64,000 nucleotides of DNA from Archivesica marissinica (Eukaryota > Mollusca > Bivalvia > Venerida > Vesicomyidae). Both the position numbers and the translations under genes were made by a program. Positions within the stretch are counted from its first letter, which is position 1, and every line of letters begins with the position of its first letter. Positions 22,213 to 33,040 of this stretch are shown here, one piece after another. The stretch covers positions 12,329,512-12,393,511 of the forward strand of contig CM026402.1 of NCBI GenBank assembly GCA_014843695.1, in the 5' to 3' direction. The notes under the pieces were generated by a model, which was given only the letters and a program-made list of their open reading frames with translations, had not been told where the DNA came from and ran no database searches.

Positions 22213-22481
22213 TTAATACCAACAAACCGCCGTGAGCGAAAGTAATTAATGACAGAATAGTAATTGCCAATTTCACGACATGTAAATTACGAGCGTGTAA
22301 AGAGAGATGTCAATCAAATCAGAGAAAGGTGGGAACAGTTTTGTGTACATTTTCTGAGACACGTTGACCGATTGTGAGAAGGTAAATAAGCTCAATCATC
22401 ATCACCGATTGTGATCGACCTAAATGTGTTAATTGATTTTGTGGGACAAGAGATCTGGTTCGAAAATTCTAGTCATCAGTT

Positions 22482-24422
22482 ACAGAACAGAACAGAACAG
22501 AACAGAACAGATTTTTATTTTCAAGACTTGTACATAGTACATCGTCGAAAAGTATACAATATATTATGCATAGTTATTGTCATGTGATGTAAGGATGGTG
22601 TATAACAATAGTTAATAGTACAATGATATTAATATAATTTCTATCATTCTAATAAGAAAGTTAATCAGTATATTACTGATTACAATTTACGGTAAAGAGG
22701 GTGAACATATAGTATACTAAATAAGAGTTTGGTTATTCAACAACGTGTTTCTTATGGATATTGCTTCTTTAACATATTTGGACAAGTTACATATACATTT
22801 TTTATCAGTTGACTTTATCAATTCTAAATACTTATACATCGATGGTTTAGAATGGTACTATTTATGTAAGTACTGTTTACGTATATTGCTAAAGCATGAA
22901 CATATACATATAAAATGATATTCGTCTTCTATGTCTAATGTATTACAGCAGTTACAGTGTCTTTGATCTCTCGGTATTCGATTTATTGCGTATCGCCCAG
23001 TTTGGATTCTTAAAGGATGAACAGATAATCTCAACCTACTAATAAACAACCTAAGGTTTCGTGGCACAACGTCGAGGTATCTCTCATAACAGAGAGTATT
23101 TTTAAACATTCTATAATTATCAAGGACTGAACTTCTATCTAAAGTCCCAAACCATTCCTGGGTGAACGCATCAATGACTCGATGTTTGAATATATAACAA
23201 AATGCCTTCATATCAATATCTCTATTATTACAAAACACATTGGGAAATCCATAGTTGTTCAGCAGAGACTTTACATTGTACACCCAGTTTTTACAACCTC
23301 TATTACAGTCATATAATCCTTGTTGGTACAATATTCTGATTAAAATATTGTTCGAATCTTTAATTTTACACCAATATTTTATTATTTTAACATAGCGCGA
23401 AATATACAAAGGATAACGACCGAGTTTGCCATATACTCCGGCTGTACATGTATTTAATCTAACATTCAATATACGTTTACAGAACTTCAAATGAATTCTT
23501 TCGATTTCCTTGGATTTGGTATAGCCCCATATCTCTGCTGCGTAATTCGGTATAGATTCAACAAATGCATCAAATAACTGGCATAATATTTTCGGTTTTA
23601 AATCAAACTTTTTGCAATTAAATAATAGTGTGTTAAGAGCTTTTAAAGCTTTACCATGCAAATGTTCTTGATTCAAAGCAAAATTGCCAGTATAATTGAA
23701 TACAGTTCCCAAATAATTAAAGTCATTGACAACTTCGATGTTATGGCCATTGTAGCTCCAAACTTCATTTGGCAACAAGCCGCCTCTTTTGCGAAAAACG
23801 ACAATATTAGTTTTGGAGTTGTTAACCTTTAGCCCCTTTAGCCCCCACACTAAGTTTTCAGGAGATTTAAATGATGTTGCAATTCCTCAGGTGTTTTAGC
23901 TAATATGGCCATATCATCAGCAAATAATAGTAATATTAGGACTATATCATCAATATGTATTCCTGACGTGACATCATTTTGTAAATAAAGTTCCAAATCT
24001 TCAACAAAGAGAGAAAATAGCACAGGAGAAATTACCTCCCCTTGTCTTAATCCTATAGCATATTGGAAATAATCAGAATACGTACTACATGCTTTGACAC
24101 ATGACTTCACCTTTTGGTACATATCTCTAATAATACGAAATAATTTACCTTGTATACCAATTTTATATAGCTTAAGCCATAAGGCATTTCTATATATGCT
24201 GTCAAATACATTTCATCATTATTTTTGTATTAATGACATTAAAACAAATACAGCATCAACAGTAGAACATCCTTTACGAAAGCCGAACTGTGCGTCCGAA
24301 ATAATATCGTTTTGTTCTCAAAATGATTCTATCCGCTTATTAAGTATGGTAGTAAACAATTTAGATAAGCAGCTAACGAGAGTAATTCCACGATAATTAT
24401 TTATGTCACTAATTTCACCTTA
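22482..24422 (-). pseudogene. 5'-truncated LINE with reverse transcriptase remnant
   Basis: Non-LTR retrotransposon reading right to left. From the 5' side: a frame with NNYRGITLVSCLSKLFTT and AQFGFRKGCSTVDAVF (24400-24240), broken by an in-frame TGA at 24318-24320. Next, 24122-23850 contains GLRQGEVISPVLFSLF and the catalytic box LLFADDMAIL. Then comes a frameshift near 23855 and a 9-bp duplication (GLKGLK). Finally 23850-22858 carries KVNNSKTNIVVF and a cysteine motif HCNCC...EDEYHF near its end. The 3' end is AAAATAAAAATCTG followed by (TTCTG)n, visible on the plus strand as repeated ACAGA at 22482-22511. No endonuclease domain remains. A SINE abuts the truncated 5' side. The copy is inactive. 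Confidence 0.85.
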
Positions 24423-24637
24423 CAGACGGATACGTAGTCCAGTGGTTAACACGATGGACTGGGAATCCAGGGATCGCAGGTTTGATCCCCCGTCTGACCC
24501 TAATAAAATTTAAACCGAGGTATCATGTCTGTATCATTGCACTATCCTCCAAAAATCTAAAATGAATAATCTCTTCAGGAGGCGTCGCTCATATGGTCAA
24601 CCGGTAGCGACGATAAATAAACGTAAAATACACACAG
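24423..24637 (+). mobile_element. SINE family 1 copy with internal deletion
   Basis: It begins ACAGACGGATACGTAGTCCA with the B-box-like GGTTTGATCCCC. It lacks much of the middle (from AGTCTTTCAG to the TGGGTCTC region) and ends AAATAAACGTAAAATACACA. It lies at the truncated 5' boundary of the minus-strand LINE. Confidence 0.85.
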
Positions 24638-25226
24638 TGTTCGAATCATCACAGGTAGAACAATATGCATTATATAGAGATTATTGCCGGGACCAGACGA
24701 CTTGTTCGAGCAAACGGGGGTGTTCTGGTTAACCGAGTTCGAGATAACGAAGTTCGACTGCAATAATATATTGGACTACGCGTGAATACTATAACGCTGG
24801 CCTATTGAAAGCATTCCAATATTAAGAATAACGTACCGCAAGTACACATGTATGACGTCATTACACTGTTTTATATCCTGATATAGGACTGGCTATGTGT
24901 GTCAGCTATGGGCTATATAAATATCCGAATAATATTACGGTATTCGAATATTTGGGAATAAGCTAGCACACACTATTTATGTGCGTAAAGGTTGTATATA
25001 CGTAAATAGGCAGAAGTGCATCGAAAGTAGTCCCAATAACTAATATAGTTCATTTTTCGTTTTGGTAAAAATACATTTACATGACAGGCAGTGTATAGTT
25101 TTTGTGCTTTTTGAGAAATTATGTGACTAAAGAAGACTTCAGACTAGTTGATGTGTAGATCATATGTGGTATAAGAATTCAGGCCATTGCAAACTGAAGG
25201 TTGGTATACTGTATACTGTATTATTT
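24638..25226. other. AT-rich stretch, nothing recognised
   Basis: No gene was seen. GAATATTTGGG-type AT clusters near 24940 resemble those at 7640-7700. Confidence 0.5.
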
Positions 25227-25455
25227 GGCGGAGGAATACAGTGTGTAAACACAGTGACGTTATTCACATGTGAGCACTGAGCACTGGCTATTTCAAACAT
25301 TAAATTTGAAATAGTCTTGGTGTGTTTCAGGTTGATTTGAATACCTCTTCACAGTGGATGTGGTATCAGAAGAAATGAAAGATTGGAAATATATATGAAC
25401 ATGTATGTTTTTACTTTTTACTATGTATTTAATAGGCAATTTATTTGTTGTTTTG
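25227..25455. repeat. Dispersed ~225-bp repeat, copy 1
   Basis: From GGCGGAGGAATACAGTGTGT through GATTTGAATACCTCTTCAC to AGAAATGAAAGATTGGAAAT, this matches 39636-39860 in direct orientation. There is a variable middle and ~85% identity elsewhere by eye. The repeat type is unknown. Confidence 0.8.
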
Positions 25456-25925
25456 CAACCTAAACTGAATTACGCCCATTGTCATAAAATCAGATAGTTT
25501 GTGGTTTGTTTTTATTTGGAATAAATGTGTGCTGACGTGCAATCTTATTTACTAGTTCTTACAAATACAAAGCGGGTAGTTTCCTAATATCTGTGTGGGA
25601 TCTAAATGGATTGAGGCGACTATAAGATGATGATAAATACGAGAGAATATGACGCAGGAATAGTTGTATAATGACTATTAAGTGCCATTGCGTGACAGTA
25701 ATAACTGCGATATAGATATCAACTATCAGCATTGACATTGATTTTCTGTCCGGTATCTCTGTCATTGACGAGACATATCTTGTCATAAACACGATATTGG
25801 TGATATTTAAGCATGTTAGAAGAAATTACCATGGATTTCTATATCTATATGCATATCTGATCTCTGTTACTTCTGTCATATTCTTGTGAGATTCTGGCCT
25901 TTATTATTAACATTGGTTTGGCTAC
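25456..25925. other. AT-rich flank of element A, nothing recognised
   Basis: No gene or repeat was recognised between the dispersed repeat and the left arm of element A. Confidence 0.5.
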
Positions 25926-26340
25926 AGTGGAGCGGATAAGTGATATAATCGTTCAGTTGGTGATACAAGCATGAAAATTGTCATGAGTAGTCTCCTTGGG
26001 TCACTTGACAAGAAAACGATCCTAGCCACTTGAAATTTCAAAATGGCGGCCATTTTCCAAGATGGCCGCCATCTGGATCTTTAAATTATACCTTTTCTCA
26101 TAAGAATTGATTGGGTTGTCGGATCAAGGAGGTTTTGGTGTTGTTTCATATGTTTTAGACTATGCCGAAGCCAATGGTGCTAAATTAATCCACCTAAAAT
26201 TCCAACATGGTGGCCAATTTCCAAGATGGCCGCCATCTGGATCTTAAATTTGCCTTTTCTCATAACAATTGATTGGGTTGTCCGATTAAGGAGGTGTTGG
26301 TGTCGTTTCTTATGTATTTGACTATGCTGAAGCCAATGGT
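25926..26340 (+). repeat. Left terminal inverted repeat of element A
   Basis: It pairs with 30061-30483. Conserved stretches include CGTTCAGTTGGTGATACAAG, TCATGAGTAGTCTCCTTGGG and CATTTTCCAAGATGGCCGCC. The right arm carries about 10 extra bases near its tip. Inside the arm, a ~164-bp sub-unit starting GATGGCCGCCATCTGGATCT at 26061 repeats at 26225, and a third partial copy follows at 26387. Confidence 0.9.
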
Positions 26341-27092
26341 GCTAAAATAGTCCACATAAAAGTACAACATGTCAGCCATTTTCCAAGATGGCCGCCAACC
26401 ATTTTCCAGGATGGTCGTCATCTGACACAAACAAATCTAGCTTTTGTTAGAGTTGTCGGAGTAATGTGGTTTTGGTGTCATTTATTATGTTTCGGATCAT
26501 GTTGAAAGCAATTATGCTATGAAAAAGAACATATCATGCCCTTTTAATGCATCAAACTCAAATTTTGTTGATATGTTGATCCATAGATAGATCCAACAAT
26601 GAGATGGATTAGAGACGAGTGAATATCTGCACTACCAGGGCACACTGGTGATATTTCACTGCTGTTAAACTCAGAATTGGGTTCAATGTCAGCTAACTGA
26701 AAGTTAGTATCCCAAATGCTATCTAATTTACCCCCAAAAGGTTAGATAGCCGCACCTGAATTGACAGGTTGTGCCAGCGCGGGAGAGCCGAGCCAAGGAT
26801 AACGGGGGTTTTAGTTATCTGGATGGTGTACAGATCGCACGGGATTTAAATGGCATTGGATGAACGATCGGACTAGGTGTAGGGCTATAAAGCATGAACC
26901 TAGTTGAATCCCATACATCAAAGTGCATGGTAAAAGGTGGTAAAAGGATAAACCCTCGGCCTTTACCTATTTGGTAGATTCGAAAAAACGAGAAAAAAAT
27001 TTCACCTTGTGACTTAGTTGGAATTTCGTTGGGACTTAGTCATTTCTGCCCTCTCAGCGACATTCATCCTTTGCATATAGTAGTCTGCACAC
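26341..27092 (+). other. Leader region of element A
   Basis: It contains the third partial arm sub-unit to about 26500, then sequence without recognisable motifs up to the ATG at 27093. The promoter and first exon of the element's gene, if any, must lie here. No TATA box clearly stands out. Confidence 0.45.
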
Positions 27093-28484
27093 ATGGCAGT
27101 TCAGAAAACTAACTGGGACAAATGCTGCATTTGTCAGCAGGACACCAAGGAAAAACTCATTCAGCCAAGTTTATTCAACAGAGAGCAGGATCGTGCTGGT
27201 TATGCCAACATTGCAAGAAATGTTCCATTGTTTTACGAGATCAATGCTCTGCCAATCTTACTGAATCCGACCAGACTAGATGAAGGTGATGGCATAGATA
27301 GCACGTTGACGAAAAACAGAGGAAAATATCATCAGAGTTGTAAATTGTTGTTCAACAACATCAAGTTGGAAAGGGCCCAAAAGAGAGTGTATTCTACTGC
27401 TGCTGAAGCCGATACCGAAGAGATCCGTGTCAAGAGGCCAAGAACACCCCATCCCTTGCAAGCTGTGTGCTTTATCTGTGAACGTGAGAGTCCAACGACC
27501 GCCTTAAGAGAAGCGATGACATTGAAAGTGAATGACAGGCTTAATGAATGTGCCAGGAATCTAAGCGACGAAAAGCTCCTTGCAAAGCTTAGTGCCGGGG
27601 ATGCTGTTGCACAGGAATTTAAATACCACCCTGCCTGTCTAGCAGGACTGTACAACAGAGAGCGAGCCCTTCTCAATGCCCTCAAGTATGAGCAGAACCC
27701 AGAAAGCTCAGCCAGCCAGAACTTGTATCCCTTTGCCTTTTCAGAACTTGTCATCTACATCATGGACATGAAGACCACAAGTGAAGGCAAGGATACAGTT
27801 ATATTCAAGCTTGCAGATCTAGTCGCTCTCTACAAGCAACGACTTCAGCAACTTGGTGTGGAATCACCAAATGTGAATTCAACCAGATTGAAGGAGCAGC
27901 TGCTTTCTCGCATACCTGAGCTAGAAGCGCACAAGACAGGACGTGATGTACTGATTGCATTCAAGAAGGACGTCAGCTCTGTTCTTTCCGATGCAAGCAA
28001 ATACAACGAAGCCATTCACCTAGCTAAGGCTGCCAACATCATACGTAAAGAGATGCTTAATCACAAGACAAAGTTTGACAACGAATTCCATGAGGGATTT
28101 GTTGAAGAATCCATTCCGCCAACGCTTCTTCAGTTCATCTGCAATATCGAACATGGTGTGGACATCAAGTCACATTTGAATCATGGTGTATTCCAATCAG
28201 ACATTGCTATAGCACAATTGTTGCAATATAATTGCTACACTAAGAACAAAGATGGCGCAACAACCCACAGGCACTCGAAAGACCGTGAAACTCCATTCGT
28301 TGTATACATCGGGATGACAGTTTTTGCAAAGACACGAAAAAGACAACTAATTGACATGCTTCATGAGAATGGAATTAGCATCTCCTACGACAGGGTGTTG
28401 GAAGTTTCCGCAATGCTAGGGGAATCCGTGGTGAACCAGTATGTGGAAACAAGCCAACTGTCAGCGGAACAAACTCCAAGATGA
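27093..28484 (+). pseudogene. Element A protein, N-terminal part: two zinc-binding modules
   Basis: 463 codons, first part of a broken gene. The first putative zinc-binding module uses CCIC (residues 11-14) with HQSC (80-83). The second uses CFIC (126-129) with HPAC (179-182). A basic KRPR patch (~114-117) could act in nuclear targeting. After a helical middle part, residues ~390-445 contain HSKDRETPF and NGISISYDRVL. From memory this segment recurs in many uncharacterised multi-copy animal proteins and is normally followed by a further conserved stretch, which seems to be missing here. The frame breaks near 28460 and resumes in two other frames (28472-28650, then from about 28605), so the copy is not functional. 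The start is the first ATG before the zinc module. No biochemical role is established. Confidence 0.7.
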
Positions 28485-29886
28485 AGGAACTAAAGGATGA
28501 CTACCGACTTTTCTCCCGACTATTCATATCCTGCCAGAACAGGCACTGTGATTTGCAAGTGTTCTTCAAACATGAGAACCAATCAGGTCCCGCATCTCTC
28601 AGTGATAGAGGAAAACTCCGCACGTGTACCAACTCACAAAAGCCAAAGTGACATTGCCCGAGAAAAAGCTAGAATCAGATGTTCTCATCGTGGATGGATC
28701 AGCTATGGTGAATACACTGCCGTGGCGTTCACCCAAGACGTTTGACGAATATGCAAGAATGGACATACTTCCGAGAATAGAGACATACAGCAATACATAC
28801 AGGAGGACGGACATTGTGTTTGATGTTTACTGGCATTCCAGTCTGAAGTCCGAGGCAAGGTCTAAACGGGGAAAAGCAATTAGGAGGAGAGTGACTGGCA
28901 CAGGCAAAACTCCATCAAACTGGCAAAGCTTCCTATGAGATGAAAACAACAAGCGGGAATTGTTCAATTTCATTGCTGATAAAGTTACGGAAATGACAAC
29001 AGTCAACTTAGTCATTGTGACGAAGGGGGAAGACGCTGTTAGCAATCAAGATGCTGAGCTAGATGCAGTAGCCCCGTGTAGCCATGAAGAGGCAGACACG
29101 CGTATTTTCCTACATGCCCGACACGCAGTGAATGAGGGAAACAAATCCTTGATGATCGATGCCAATGACACGGACATTGTAGTCATAGCCACTTCCGTTA
29201 TGCCCACTTTGATGCAACTTGGCCTTGAGAAAATGTGGGTGACTTTCGGCAAAGGAGAGAAGACGAGATGGATTCCAATACATGAGGTGGTTTCAGCCAT
29301 AGGACCAGAGAAAACACGTGGTATCCTGTTCTTCCATGCCTTCACCGGGTGTGATGTTGTGTCAGCCTTCCATGGCAAAGCAAAGAAGTCTGCCTGGCAA
29401 ACATGGGACGTGTGTGACGAGGTCTCAAGCACATTTGCGAAACTCAGCCAATGCCCCTCTGCAGTGGAGGATAGTGACCTGCAAGCTCTGGAGAGATTTG
29501 TGGTGCTAATGTATGACAGGTCCAGCGATGTAAAAACTGTAAACGAGGCAAGGCTTGATCTCTTTGCCAGAAAGCAAAGACCATATGACTCGATACCACC
29601 AACTCAAGCAGCACTCAAAGAGCATGCCAAACGTGCTTCTTATGAGGCCGGACATGTGTGGGGACAGGCATTGATGAGACAGCCAGAAACGACCAGTCCA
29701 TCAGACTGGGGATGGATCAAACAGGGCGAAGAGTGGAAAATCTTCTGGACTCCTCTTGCACCTATTGCGAAGAATTGTCAGGAGTTGACCAAATGTGGGT
29801 GTACCAAGGCATGTACTGGAAGGTGCAAGTGCTACAGCTATGGACTCAGTTGCACAGGTCTATGTAGTTGTCCCTGCCAGGCCTAG
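28472..29886 (+). pseudogene. Element A protein, C-terminal part: FEN/XPG-like region and CXC cluster
   Basis: Continues the gene in frame 2 (from 28472: NSKMKELKDDYRLFSRLF) and then frame 1, with an in-frame TGA at 28936-28938 in place of a likely CGA arginine codon. The acidic motifs have the order of a FEN1/XPG-type PIN nuclease: VDGSA (Asp codon 28693), IVFDVY (28822), HEEADTR (29086-29097), NDTDIV (29167, 29173) and FTGCD (29353). The end is a cysteine cluster, CGCTKACTGRCKC...CTGLCSCPC, resembling CXC DNA-binding modules. The expected role is metal-dependent nucleic-acid cleavage directed by DNA binding; this is inference from motif order. The intact relative in element B (35567-37852) shows the same order. 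At least two frame changes and one stop make this copy inactive. Confidence 0.7.
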
Positions 29887-30060
29887 ATGGGCACAATATG
29901 ATGGATATCAGGAATGACACTTTACTGCATCACATGCATGACAAAAAAGAGGTTTCATTACATTACAATGAAACAGATTTCAAAGAAGTACACTTCCTGC
30001 CGATTGTGGTACGTTGTTTAAGGATCAAATAATCATTATACATTCTTTTTGATGGCAGAA
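29887..30060 (+). other. 3' non-coding part of element A
   Basis: Short stretch between the stop codon and the right arm. No clear AATAAA signal is present. Confidence 0.4.
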
Positions 30061-30483
30061 TTGGCTTCAGCATAGCCTAAAACATAAGAAACGACACCAA
30101 CACCTCCTTAATCGGGCAACCCAATCAATTTCTATGAGAAAAGGTATAATTTAAAGATCAAGATGTCGGCCATCTTGGAAAATGACCGCCATCTTGGAAT
30201 TTTAGGTGGAGTCTTTTAGCACCATTGGCTTCAGCATAGTCTGAAACATATGAAATGACACCAAAACCTCCTTAATCGGACAACCCAATCAATTCTTATG
30301 AGAAAAGGTATAATTTAAAGATCCAGATGGCGGCCATCTTGGAAAATGGCCGCCATTTTGAAATTTCAAGTGGCTAGGATCGTTTTCTTGTCAAGTGACC
30401 CAAGGAGACTACTCATGACAATTTTCATGCTTGTATCACCAACTGAACGATTCTGCCCAAAAATCACTCTTATCCGCTCCACT
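30061..30483 (-). repeat. Right terminal inverted repeat of element A
   Basis: Reverse complement of 25926-26340, seen for example in AGATGGCGGCCATCTTGG, GGAGACTACTCATGACAATT and TATCACCAACTGAACG. It contains two of the ~164-bp sub-units. The two arms are roughly 85-90% identical by eye. Confidence 0.9.
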
Positions 30484-30501
30484 ATACTGCATAGTCAATG
30501 G

Positions 30502-30733
30502 TTGTCCGATTAGCGCAGTGGTTAGCGCGCTCGTTTCTCACCAATGCAATCCAGGTTCGACCATCGGACGCGAAGTATGTGAGATAGTATGGTGGTCACC
30601 AGATCAGACAGCGGGTTTTCTCCGAGTACTCCGGTTTCCTCCCACACGAATGACCATATTTACGCTTTCAACCGCGCCAACGAGAGTGATTAATATAAGT
30701 TGTTAAACCTTGCTTCGCAATGGTTGTAAAATG
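30502..30733 (+). mobile_element. SINE family 2 copy
   Basis: Head TTGTCCGATTAGCGCAGTGG, then GGTTCGACCATCGGAC, body TTTTCTCCGAGTACTCCGGT, tail CGAGAGTGATTAATATAAG. It lies 19 bases outside the right end of element A. Confidence 0.9.
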
Positions 30734-30865
30734 GTTATAACACTTTTCTCAAATCTCAAACTCAACCTCATGTGATATGGTTGGTTGGTTCTGAGTGTTA
30801 CTGCCAGCTGAACCAATCAGACGATTGAGACTGAGTTTTTAGTTTGGAAAAAAAGTGTTATAACC
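30733..30865. mobile_element. 133-bp foldback (MITE-like)
   Basis: GGTTATAACACTTTTCTCAA...AAACTCAACCTC at the left pairs with GAGACTGAGTTTTTAG...AAAAAGTGTTATAACC at the right. The interior also folds (TTGGTTCTGAGTG with CAGCTGAACCAA). It overlaps the end of the family 2 SINE tail. Confidence 0.75.
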
Positions 30866-31389
30866 GCCAGGCCTGTACTTGGTGTATATGTGTCATATTT
30901 CACCTCAGAAATGAAATAGTTATTTTAAATTCTAACACGACCCAGCTAATAACATACATACTTGTAGAGTAAACTCTACCTCGGGTTATTCTGCGATATA
31001 CCTACCTTGAACTATGCTGCGCGCGCACCGTGTGTTGGCTATTCCATTTATACAATGCGTGTAAAGTTTTATGAATGAAAGTCACGTGATGTTTGTAAAT
31101 ACTATCGTGGGAATTCACGGAAGTGAGCTATTTTTGGAATCAGATAATCTCTTGTCCGTCTTGTTTTTCTGTTAAGTAACGTTTCAGTTACTATTCTGTA
31201 CATTTTTATTTGACAAAATAAATAACATTATTGATCAGTTACAAGTTTTGTTCATGTTTGCACTAGATTGATATTTTCCATAACAAATAACGTCACCACC
31301 CCTTACGCGGGAGGAAATTTCGAAAGCCAAATGCAGCGGCGTTTGAAGAAAATACTCCTTTGATTCTCCTAGTAAGTCGTGTTAGAATC
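30866..31389. other. Stretch without recognised features
   Basis: No gene or repeat was recognised. Confidence 0.5.
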
Positions 31390-31429
31390 GAAATAATAAG
31401 TATCAACCGTGGTTGATACTTATTATTTC
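31390..31429. repeat. Perfect 40-bp palindrome with GT centre
   Basis: GAAATAATAAGTATCAACC is followed by GT and then its exact reverse complement GGTTGATACTTATTATTTC. The 19-bp arms have no mismatch. Confidence 0.95.
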
Positions 31430-31700
31430 TTAATTAATAGTTCATAAACACATCCAAAAATGGTCTAATGTCAAAGAGCTCCCAGGACAGGGTAGTGTCT
31501 CGGGATATAGAATGAATAAACTGTATGCTGATATATGGGGCGGTATAAAGTAGCCACCTACTGATACTCAATGTTCTGATAATAATAAACATGTAATTGG
31601 TGTGATGCAAGATCAATGTATCAGATTTACCGCCGAATCTGTGTTTTGGATTATCATAGAATATTAGACAAACATTTTTATTTTATGTCAATAACTCTAA

Positions 31701-32815
31701 GCCATCATAAATATGCTTTGACTTGACTTGACTTGATTTGCTATATTAATATAAATCCATCATAAATATGCCTTGACTTGACTTGACTTGATTTGCTATA
31801 TTAATATAAATCCATCATAAATATGCTTTGACTTGACTTGACTTGACTTGCTATATTGATATAAATCCATCATAAATATGCGTTGACTTGACTTGACTTG
31901 ACTTTACTTGCTATATTAATATAAATCCATCATAAATATGCTTTGACATGACTTGACTTGATTTGCTATATTAATATAAATCCATCATAAATATGACTTG
32001 ACTTGACTTGATTTGCTATATTAATATAAATCCATCATAAATATGCCTTGACTTGACTTGACTTGATTTGCTATATTAATATAAATCCATCATAAATATG
32101 CTTTGACTTGACTTGACTTGATTTGATATATTAATATAAATCCATCATAAATATGCTTTGACTTGACTTGACTTGACTTGCTATATTAATATAAATCCAT
32201 CATTAATATAATTGACTTGACTTGCTATATTAATATAAATCCATCATTAATATGCTTTGACTTGACTTGCTATATTAATATAAATCCATCATAAATATGC
32301 TTTGACTTGACTTGACTTGATTTGCTATATTAATATAAATCCATCATTAATATGCTTTGACTTGACTTGACTTGACTTGACTTGCTATATTAATATAAAT
32401 CCATCATGAATATGCTTTGACTTGAGTTGACTTGATTTGCTATATTAATATAAATCCATCATAAATATGCTTTGACTTGACTTGACTTGACTTGCTATAT
32501 TAATATAAATCCATCATAAATATGCTTTGACTTGACTTGATTTGCTATATTGATATAAATCCATCATAAATATGCTTTGACTTGACTTGATTTGCTATAT
32601 TAATATAAATCCATCATAAATATGCTTTGACTTGACTTGATTTGCTATATTAATATAAATCCATCATAAATATGCTTTGACTTGACTTGACTTGCTATAT
32701 TAATATAAATCCATCATAAATATGCTTTGACTTGACTTGCTATATTAATATAAATCCATCATAAATATGCTTTGACTTGACTTGACTTGCTATATTAATA
32801 TAAATCCATCATTAA
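31701..32815. repeat. AT-rich minisatellite with nested ACTTG pentamers
   Basis: About 20 copies of a core TGCTATATTAATATAAATCC then ATCATAAATATGC. Consecutive cores are joined by a variable number of ACTTG pentamers (roughly one to six), so unit length varies around 45-65 bp. A few copies read CATTAATA or TTGATATA. Confidence 0.95.
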
Positions 32816-32839
32816 TACGTCATACTAACATGAAGCCAT

Positions 32840-33040
32840 GACCCGGTTTCGATCCTCGGACCGGGAAGTATGTGAGATGGTACGGTGGTCGCCAGATCGG
32901 ACAGGTGGGTTTTCTCTGGGTACTCCGGTTTCCTCACACACGAATGACCACATTTACGCCTTCATCCGCGCCAACGAGAGTGATTAATATAACTTGTTCA
33001 AACTTGCTTCGCAATCGTTGTAGGCTAAATAAAGTATAAA
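32840..33040 (+). mobile_element. SINE family 2 copy, 5' truncated
   Basis: It starts within the head at CCGGTTTCGATCCTCGGACC and keeps the full body and tail to GTTGTAGGCTAAATAAAG. It abuts the end of the ACTTG minisatellite. Confidence 0.9.

Larger units (their letters stand above)
25926..30483 (+). mobile_element. Element A: TIR-flanked element with a nuclease-like/CXC gene
   Basis: A ~4.56-kb unit is bounded by long inverted arms (25926-26340 and 30061-30483) and contains one broken gene on the plus strand (27093-29886). The outermost bases read AGTGGAGCGGATAAG on both sides. The flanks give only an ambiguous duplication (TA on each side is possible if the termini are CAGTGG/CCAC). Layout and inverted ends match a DNA transposon. 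No DDE, tyrosine recombinase or helicase domain was seen inside. Element B at 35043-38756 has a related gene between unrelated arms. Confidence 0.75.

Noticed and set aside
27332..27754. 140-codon minus-strand open frame
   Set aside because: Shadow of the element A zinc-module frame on the plus strand.
28497..28745. 82-codon open frame in element A
   Set aside because: Out of frame with the conserved protein; the frames starting at 28472 and near 28605 carry the recognisable motifs.
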